A stretch of 64,000 nucleotides of DNA, taken from Lingula anatina (Eukaryota; Brachiopoda; Lingulata; Lingulida; Lingulidae). The position numbers and the translations under genes were made by a program. The stretch's first letter is position 1, and each line of letters opens with the position of its first letter. Location: contig NW_019773781.1 of the NCBI RefSeq assembly GCF_001039355.2, forward strand, positions 311,615-375,614. Direction: 5' to 3'. The notes beneath the pieces were generated by a model. It worked only from the letters and a program-made list of their open reading frames with translations, had not been told where the DNA came from and searched no databases. Below are positions 14,004 to 24,600 of this stretch, in pieces.

Positions 14004-17000
14004 TGAGGAAGGGGGGCACTCACCTTGTGGTCCATGTGTGTGACTACTGTTACACTGATGGGAGGGGGTCCCCGGGTGATGGGGTGCTGGCGCCCCTCCC
14101 ATGGCGTGGGCTGCAGTATAACCTGCATATGGGGGATATGTGGAATAATACTGAGGTGGTCCTCCACTTGGTCCCTGCAAAGAAACACAAAGTTTTATAT
14201 GACATCACATTTCATTATATTATACAGTAATAATAAAAATAATTTTTAAACATTCTATATATAATTATAACTTATTGATACCAATACAATCTAAATTAAA
14301 TTCAAATGATTAATAACAATCTAAAATTATGCAAAAATGTACTATTATCATTTCTCAAACAAGATCTTGTAAAGAAATAATGTGTCTATTAAAGAATAAA
14401 TATATATGCTAAATTATATACACATCACTGCAGTCAAAGGTCTAATTTGCACATCTATATGTTCAGTAAAACAGTACACAATATAGCAGACTGATCTGGA
14501 AAAGTCAAGAAGGGGGAAAATCTCAAAAGAGCACAATGTTGATCACAGACACTATGTGGAATATCACCATTTCTGACAGCACCCCTTTGCATATATAACT
14601 GTCAAATAAAAAACACTTGTGCCTAAATGAAAAGAAAACAACTGAATTTTGAAAGTCTCAGGCTAACACCAGTATCCTGGCTTTAATTCTAAGTATAGCA
14701 CACATTGGATGAATCTCCCCAGCAGGCTTAGACACAAAAGATCTGGACACACTACCAGTATTTTGGGTCTGACATTGGACAAATTTACACTGCCAATTCA
14801 ACAGGTTGAGATACAGGGGTTTAAGAAGCCAAGGGGCAACAATATCCCTCTGTCAACCAGTCATCTCATTTTACCAGTTGGCCCAGTTTTCAGTCTAACA
14901 TAATTCTTGTCTGATCAAACCATGAAATACACAGAAAGCATGGTCAGGAGAGTTTCTGATATTACTGAATGAAGACCCCCCCCCCCCCCACACACACACA
15001 CACTAACACTTCTTTTTCCATAAAATTACATGTAGTTTCTAATCTTCAAAAGACACCAAATTCTTAATCATGGACCAATCATTTTTAAATTATCAAAAAG
15101 TTAAAGCATTATTCCCATTATGAAAACATTTTCGAAAGAATAACATCACAACTTTGTATTCAGAGTTATCGTCAGAGCAGAATATGCTAAAAAAAAAAAA
15201 AAACTGCCTCAAGGACAAAATCTTTTATTTTCCCCTTCAAGTCACTGCCACTTCAAGACATTACAAAGACCTGTGGTAGGAAATGTCTGGGATTCTTTTC
15301 TATACTCTTTATTGGCATCACCTTTCACTCAATTCCACAATTTCTTTGCCAAGTGGTGCATTACAGCACTTTAGAGCCTCTCCGAGACACTTAATGTGGT
15401 AACTTTCAGTAAAATAATCAAATACCTATTTTTCATTTACTTTTTTTTCAACATTTTTTTTCAACTATGTGCAAATCAGGTTTAGATAACTTAAAATCTT
15501 GTAACGCCAATTCTTTTTGACCTTTGGTTATTCAGCTTTTTAAAGAAATAAATACATGAGAAGGGGCAAGAATCTTACACTATTCCCTCTCAATCCCCTC
15601 TCCTGAAAAATCATAACAAGATTCTAAACACAACAAAGATCAAAAGATCAAAGACAGTCTCCAGACTCTGTTCTATTTCAGTCTTTCTTGAATTTCCTTT
15701 TTTCTTTAAAGATAAACAAAGCATGGAAAGGAAATTGGTAAACTTATTCCTGACCGAGTCAAAGTACAATTTTTGGCAACTGAATCAACAATACAATAAC
15801 AGTTATACTATGCATGGTCATAACTTACCGAAGTCCACGAATCAATCCTGTGATCACAATCTGCCTTAAAAGTTATTATGATCATCAAGTTTTGGTCACC
15901 TCATGTTTTTCCCATTTTTTTCATTATCTATTATTTAAAATTAATTTCTTTTTTATCTTTTCATTTGGAAAGGGGTGATCTTCTAAGCCACTGTACTTTA
16001 ATCTTTTATCTCTCTCCACCTCCCTCCCTCCCTCCCTCTCTCTCTCTCTCTCCCTCNNNNNNNNNNNNNNNNNNNNCTCTCTCTCTCTCTCTCTCCCTCT
16101 CTCTCTCTCTCTCTCCAGGCCTACCCAACTACCAGACTCGGCACCTACGGATCCAGAATAAACCGGTATATCAGACCACACTACCCGTTTTCAAGGTGTG
16201 TGTCAGATTGCATTACAGAGTATCAGCCACCACACCGATTTTGCCTGGTGCGCGATGTGATAGCGATGATCCTAAGTGGGGTTGGAAAGTAGTGCATCTC
16301 ATCTAGATCCATGCGCTGCTGCAATTTTCCCTGTTTATGCTAAAAATCTGACAATACCGCAATTTTTTAACATAAAGTTTAGGTTTGAACATAGCCAATG
16401 ATGTTTTGTAAATAAGAACTTGCAAACTTATATATTAATTTAGAAAAGTAGACCTAATTTTGATAGCGGAAGCTGTATTCATACGACTCCTACTTGACGA
16501 AAACGAGGCGCGATACCCGGATGACAGGTAGGCTTACAAAATTTGTGATGGGGTATGATACTCTGTAATGCGATCTGACACACACCTTGAAAACGGGAAG
16601 TGTGGTCTGATATACCGGTTTATACTCCTTTGACTTTTATCTTTAATATGCTGGTTATGAGGTTCTTCCTTTCCAGAAACATTACTGCACAACAGTGTCA
16701 TTGATAACATGAGCTTTCTCCCCTACACTGCTCTTCAGCAGTTCTTCTGGATAAAGTCATGCATTTTGTTTTTTAGTTTGTATAATATGGAACACTTTAC
16801 ACAAAGCATAATTAACACTAAATTAACACTACATTTAAATTAAGTTACAATTATTATTTTTTTACTATGTTTCTATACAAACATATTAATATGCTTCTCT
16901 TTACATCACATGCTTCTATATACTTAGAACTTCTTCCGGCTATTGCATAATAAACACTAAAGACTATTACATTTAAATAAAGTTACATTTTTTTAATGTT

Positions 17001-18581
17001 TCTAAACAAACACATTGATATGCAACTCTGTACATCATGTGTACACACATGCTTCTATTAACTTAGAATTTCTTCTGGCTACTGCCATGCATATTTGTTG
17101 TTGTCATCCCCAAAAACTGAACTTGAAATACAGTACAGTGATTGATAAGATAAATATTACACCAAGCTCTTTAAACAGATTTGTGGCTTTCCATGCAGCA
17201 TCTTCACCACAAGATGGAGCTACAAAACAATAGTATACTATACCAAGCTCTCTAGGTAAGGTTGTGGCTTGTCATGCATCATCCTCACCACCAGGGGGAG
17301 CTCAACTACACAACTTCTACATCACTTGGGTTGCTGCATGCATGCATCTTCGATGGACGACGAGAAAAAAAGAAAGAAATTGCAATACTAACATAGTATC
17401 CTACCGAACTGATAGAGGGAGCTGGTGTCATTCCTGGAGGAGGTTGAGGAGAGAGAATCACGTGTGTTAAGATCCCGTTCTCGTCCACAATCTGCTGGAC
17501 TATGTGGCCCGGTGGCACCTGCATCGGCATAGGCATTGGCGGGCCGTTTTGAGAGACCATGCGGACTGTGGCCGGACCTGGAATGATAAGAGAGGACATT
17601 GGTAATGACTTATAAGACATCAAAAGCTAACAGAAAATGACATTTTTTAATTGATGATGTCCAAAAATATTTTCACAACAAGGCAACTTGAACCTTTAAC
17701 CAGATCTAGTCTACATGATGTCACCAGGTAGTCTATTTGCTAAACAATGGATTTGATGAGAATCCCTGTATATCTGAGTGTGTGTGGTATTATCATTTAG
17801 ATTATTTCCAGTTTAATGTCATGCTGCTTTGAATGGACCCTTCCTAATGCCATCTTTCCAATTGTATTAAAAGAGCTTGTTGAACCTGCTATCAATTGAA
17901 ATTTTGAATTTCAATTTTTAAACACAATTGCATATTAAAATAGCTAAAAGAGATATAATGTGTTCAGGGGCATGCTGTTTGATTATAGTTATGACTCAAG
18001 GCTTGCTATCCATGCATGAAGTAATTTCAGCCTCCATAAACCTTAGAAGCAGTAATAAATTTTGTTAAAATCTGAGTAGCAAACAGTGCACTGAACACAT
18101 AATTTACTCTCTTTATCAGACAGTACTATTCCATCCTAATTATAACCACAGACAATGTCACCCTCACCATATCTGATACAGACATCTTCTTATCCAACCT
18201 TTTTTTTTATTTCATAATGACAATGAAGAGATAGCAGTGCTTTACATTTACTGATATGATGGCAGAGCAACAAACCTGATATAAGTCTGTTATCCTGTCA
18301 TAAACAAAGAAATTACCAACTGAAGGAGAGCTCTAGTCAACAAGTAAATATCTCACAAAAAAACAACGCCACAGGGGCAGGCAGGAGCAGTCTGTATTCA
18401 TGAAAGCTTTTAGGAATTATGTTTCATCATATCATAAAGTGTCTGGAACATGATTTACATGCGAACAATGTCAGAGACTCAGACACTCCATTTACAGTTT
18501 CTCATGTCTGTCTGTACATATCTGGCTCTGCCAGTTTGTTTACCTGCCTGTCTCAGTGTGTACATGTCTTCACACATTCCA

Positions 18582-18612
<31 letters not shown>

Positions 18613-21600
18613 GCCTGTCTGTCTCTCTATACAGGATTATAAGTTCCCTGTTTGCCTTCCATATGTTCCTTTTCTGTTGGTCTGTCAACTTACCAATCTG
18701 TTCCCCACCTTACCATCTGTGTGGTTGTTAACTCACCCCCACCTATTTATTTCCCCATCTCCCAGACAATACCCACACTGACAATGCAACCACAGCCCAT
18801 CTATTTTATGTGGTTTCTGAGAACTGGAGCCGAACCACTAGCAATCCGCTTCCTGTGTTGCTGCAGACATATCTTCATCTAATACACCTAAGTCATAATT
18901 CCTGGTGATTATAACTTCATGTGTAGTCTCGGGCAATTCATATCAAAAGAAAGGGGCATACACAATGTCCACAACTGAACTCACATAGACCGGAAACAGA
19001 CCAAGTGACCTCAGCCTATGACCTGATTACAAACGACCTTCATCACCGTCTAATGCTCCTGTAACCAATTTTGTTGGCTGGCTACAACAGTGAAACCAAT
19101 TTATATATAACCCTATATACAGGCTGAAACTGTGATTATGGACACAGCCTTATGAGGAACCCATTTGTGTCATTTAACAAATTATCTGTTAAAATTAACC
19201 AATAGCACATTGTCACTTACAAAAGAAAAATGATAACAGCAAATCACTCAAACATTCAATAAAGAGAAGTGGGCAATTATTTACAGATTCGTGACTGTAT
19301 CATTTAGAACTAAAGAAAAAATCCAGAAATTAGAACTTCAAAGCTTCAAACATATACATCAGTAGCTCATTTTCTTCTGACCACTTAGGCACAAAAAAGA
19401 GAGACTTAAAACAAGGGGTATCCTATAATCTAAATGACCACCCAGGCAGTTCATTAACCTGTAGAAACAATAAACAGCCAGTGTATTCAACTCACCATAC
19501 TTCCTCCAGTCAGACATACTCCCTCAGCCTGGACCCTATCTGCAAACAACTGTTCTCAAAGGAACAATCCAACCACTGTAGCTATAGTTTGAGAGGAACA
19601 AATGACGCTGTTACACTACACAGGGAACTTTCTTATTTGTAGCCAGATGCCAGTGAGGCAAACATTGAAGTAAAGGAGCTGCATTAGTTTTTTTTCTCTT
19701 ATTTTATTAAGTCTGTGAATTGAACCCCTGAGCCCTGTGAAGGGGGTAACCTTCACTACAGAGTACTTGTATACCTCATCATAAGCCAGCACTGCCTGCA
19801 AAACAACTGCTACTGTTATACTAAACCTTTAACTCTCATCAGAAACTTATTTGAATTTATTGTCAAAAGGTAAAAAAAAATCCTTATGCATCTATTTATA
19901 TATTTCTTTAATTCAGCTTAAGCATTAATATAAACCATATTACACGCCAGCGAATATGCCAAATCTGGCCCCTGCCATCACTTTGACAGTATGTCACTTC
20001 AGTCCTTATTCCTCATGGTCTTCGTAAACACACTTCCTATCTGACCCTATCTCCCATCTTCCCATAGAACACATCCCCACCACACCTTCCTATTCACCAG
20101 CATGCCTGGCATGTTGACTTAACACCTTAGACTATCTGCCAAATAGACATTCTACCTTTGACATGCTCACCTTGACAATTCAGGTGAGACGCACACAGAA
20201 TTAATCACAGGAGCTGACACAAATATTAATATATATATATAAATATAAATACATGATTCTTTGCACAGTAAGAACTGTGTTCTCTCATCCAAAACAAATT
20301 ACAATGCACTTATGCAGGAGAATCAATGATGAGCTTTCTTAGCTTTATTCTCCCCAACTGCTATGGACAACTCTTTCAAAAAAAAAAAAAAAAAAGACAT
20401 CATTAACATAACACTGGTTCAAAAACAAGTATAATGCGTGCTAGTCCCCACTTGTACAGACATAGAGGGTACACAATCCTGTCATGATCATAGTTTCCAA
20501 ATGCAATTATTTTCAGTCAGGAGAACTGATGTTTTCATTCAGTTGACAAGGAAAATGTGCCACGTAGGATACAAATGCACATGACATTACAACAAAATAA
20601 TAACATCCCTTCCAAGTTTACATAATTTACATACACATGTTATCCAATTTCTGCTACAGTGCTTTCTGCATAACGAGATGCTTCCAGACTTATGACCCCT
20701 CCACAAGATCTCTCTCTGAAATCAAACATAAACTACTCCATGAAGTTTAAAAGACTTATCTGCATACATGTGATACTCCCCTTACCCCAACACATGCACA
20801 CACGCATGCACACGCACACACACACACACACACACCTTCTCTTCAATACAAGTACAGATATATATATATCTTTGCTTTACAATTGGCAAGATACACTGGT
20901 AATCACAGAGGAATCCAGGTTTTTAGAACAGCAACCCCTTCGAGAAAAGTGGTCTTGGTGAGAAGTTTCCAAATACTACTGTTTTGCCATCACTACATTT
21001 AAAGGTCATGACAGCGCATGCACCTAATTTGGTGACATATCACAGCCCAATGGGTTTACTAGGGTGCTCTACTCACTGATCTCTTCCAAACAAGTATCTG
21101 CCAAAAATCCATACATCTATGTTACATCTATGTTTTCATAGACTACTGTAGAGTAGTTTTTAACATTTGGCTAAATTGGAGAGTACTAGCGCTACCCCAG
21201 ATTAAGCTACTAGCAGAACTCGCACAGTTTACCAGCCTCAGAGCACCCCAAGGTTTCAGAGCCTGCCAGAAACTCACCTCTATTCTTGGCACAGCTCTGT
21301 TAGCCCCTGTCAGCTGGGGGGAGGTAAGTCACAGTCTGCAGTCTGAAACTCTTGACTGATCACATGTATCACAGACTAAAAAGTGATCTTTTTAGCTACT
21401 GAGCAAACCAATTTGTCTGAAAATGTTTCACTGCTCCTGATTGTTCTTGCATTAAGTACAAGCAATTCCAGGTCTTTTTACCAACTGGTGTATAACACTG
21501 CCAGCATCCACTTACAAGCAATTCCAGGTCTATCCAAATGTTATAACAGCTAGGGCCTGCAGTCCAAGCACAGAATGAGAAACAAGTCATGAATGTATCA

Positions 21601-24600
21601 CTGTCTGGTAGTGCTCTTTATAAAGCTACAGTAGCTTGCTTTGACTGGGAGGAAAAGATGGGAGGACAGAATCAACAATTATACATGACATCACACAGAG
21701 AGAGCAATGAGTCAGTCCAGCTTTTTTCTTTTCAAGTAGTCAATAAACCATTGGAGACATTATGGGGTTTTGTGTTTATTTCCACCTCCCAAAACGAAGG
21801 CGGAGGTATCACCACTAATGTGTCCAATAACAACACATTACCCAGTCTGACTTGGTCGTGACCCACAGAGAGTTAGTCAGACACTAGAAACAACAGTTCA
21901 TGTCTGGAGCTGCTGCTCCGAGAAGAAGTTTCACTAAAAGCTGAATTCAATCCATTCTAGAACTACTGCTCCAAATACAAGTTCACAAGAAGGTGAATTC
22001 AATTCACCCCAGTTACACAAAAGAGCCTTACCAAGTAGAAAGTTACCCTAAACTTTAAGTGAGTCTTAGAGATTAGGGCAATTTTTTAGAGAAAAAATTA
22101 ATTTTCAATGAAATTTAGTTTTTTTTCCTCATGAATGCTAAGGCAAACCTTACACAAATCAGTAGAGAAAATAAATGTGAAATGATAGGTTTACAAGATC
22201 AACTTTGTGTTAAAAAAAGTTTTATATCAAGGAACTTTTAGGGTATATAACCTTAATATTAATGCAAGCACCATACGTGTACAAAAGATTTAACTTTTAT
22301 CATAAATCTATATAAATCCATATAACTTAATATATTTAAATATGACAATGTTAATTGCCTCTTTCAAAACAGGACACCACAAAATATGTTGTGTCTGCAA
22401 ACCACTGCTAGATAACTGTGTCAGACATGTTCAGTCTCCAAAGCCATCCTAATGACATACATCATTCCGTAGAGTCCCGAAGAGGGGTTTTGACTTTGAG
22501 CCATATTGAACTGCTGATGTTTCCGTTCATTGAAGTCTTCAAACATCTTTACCACAAATCAATCAGGTAGAGTGCAGTGAAAGGGAAAGCACTTAAGTTC
22601 TATAGCTTCAAAGGGAAGAAAAAGCATTAAAGACCTATATATGCTCACTGCTGTGTGGGGCTTCTCAACAGACTGGCTTCTATCTGTCTTTTCAACGATA
22701 TTAGCCTGGTGCATTGAGATTTCCTCAGATTGTTTAAAGGGATAATAACTCTTCGTATGAGATCTATATTTCACAATAAAAACCTTGTGAATAACTCGTA
22801 GAAATATAATATATTCTGTTTTACCACAAAAACAGCAGTTATAGCTTTTATTCTGATATCTGAACTTGTCTTTAGACCACGTGACCTCCATTGATGTCTA
22901 TACTCTGTTAAAATCTCTTAAGAGATTTTAACAAAAAACCAAACTTTTTAGAAAAAAACCTGGGACTAACTTTGAATGTAAAAATGGATTCATTAACCAT
23001 TGGTAAGTATAGGAAAATTGTTGTTTACTCCAGGAAAATTCATTTTTTGGCCGAAACGAAGAGTTATTATTGCTTTAAATGTCGCTGAACAAAATATTTC
23101 CTCAATCACACTGAGCATAAGAACACAGTCACATATCTGGTCATATATGTGCTATCATACTTGTGAAACTGCCCCTGTCAACACATTAAAAAAAAAACAA
23201 ACTTTTTGGCCATACACAATACTAGACACTTTCTTCAAATTGTCACATCAATAAATTTCATTCATTAACTTGACATGCATTAGATCATGGATAGTCATTC
23301 ACGCACATTTTGTCTTAATGTTACCTTCTAGACTCTCTGCTAATCCACAACCTATTATATATTCAATGTCTTGAGCTCAGTTCTAATAGATAACTTTAGC
23401 ATCCTGAGCCACAGTGGAAGTTGGTGTCAAGTCTAGACAGCAGGCATCTCTGTGTAAAAATAGCATCATTTAAGTGACAAATAATGCAGAGTGACCTTAT
23501 TTCCACTCGGCTGGCTTGCCTGTAAATATCGCTAGTGCCAGTTGGCAGCCTGTGATTGCACGCTCTGATGTGTTGTCTGACTACATCACTAATATTAAAT
23601 GAGATATACATGTCTTCTACTGCCATCCTATTCAAGTACTTTTCTCCAAGTATACTGGTTAAAACAGGCTTTCTAATAAAAAAAATACAACTTGATTAAG
23701 CATTATGTGTGGGACCAGTATGCTTCATGCATTACTGATTACAGTAATAATGCTCTACAACTTTGAAGTGCTATCTGCATGCAGGAAGGGCACCATTTCC
23801 CAGCTGGGGTCCAAACGGAGAAAGATTTCATAATGACTGCCAATGCAGACATGCCAGAAAGCACACCAGACAAGACAAAAAAGTATTAAACACTGGTGAT
23901 GGTTGTCATGATGTCATCTGTACGATATTAGAGCTGTGTTTTACAGCAGACGTAGAATCTGTAGTCACAAACATCAAAGATGTCATAAAAGATGAAGACA
24001 GATGACAGGGAATGTTTTTTATGGAATGTTATATGCATTGCTAGGGGCTGTCACAGACAGTCTTAACTCAGTATTACTCTGTTACTTCAAACCTACTACA
24101 TATATGAATGAACATATTATACAAGTTATAAGGACTTTCATTTTAAGAAGCATGTAAGCATGTCAGTGGTTTATCAGTTTTTCACAACAGAAGTATATAT
24201 ATATGAATGGCACACCACAGTCATGACCCATGTATACCCTCACAACCATAATGTCAACAAGGATTCTGATATCATGGTTTCATTTCACTTAATATAACAT
24301 AATTTGAGGGCTTAGGACCCCATTCCTATAGACACCATTGGTCTACATAGAAAAGTCCCGAGTCTGTGGAGACTCTCACTGAGTGCAATCAGCTTAACTG
24401 AATGAAATGCCTCCTCTTGACATTGAGTAGAATACAGAAAAGCCACTTATTATATGAAGACATTGGAAACAAGAGGTGTCATTCAGTTAAGCTGACTGCA
24501 CTCAGCCCGAGTCCCAACAAGGTTGAGCCCATCTATGCTGACTGATCTATGGGAATGGGGTCTTAGCCTAAAATGCACTAGCCCTATTACTATATATAGC

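Larger units (their letters stand above)
11007..14023 (-). other. FNDC3 intron (e2-e3)
   Basis: 3.0 kb intron. It contains a (GA)n tract at 12874-12910 and the (GT)n tract at 13963-14002. No exon or transposon ends were recognised. Confidence 0.75.

Noticed and set aside
18419-18882. Ser/Cys/Leu-rich frames repeated at 26815-27278
   Set aside because: They derive from CTGT simple repeats and occur in intronic sequence; the repetition is due to the duplicated block, not to selection on protein.
19690-19800. tRNA-like B-box GGGTTCAATTC on the minus strand (also near 28130)
   Set aside because: No A box, acceptor stem or cloverleaf could be drawn around it.
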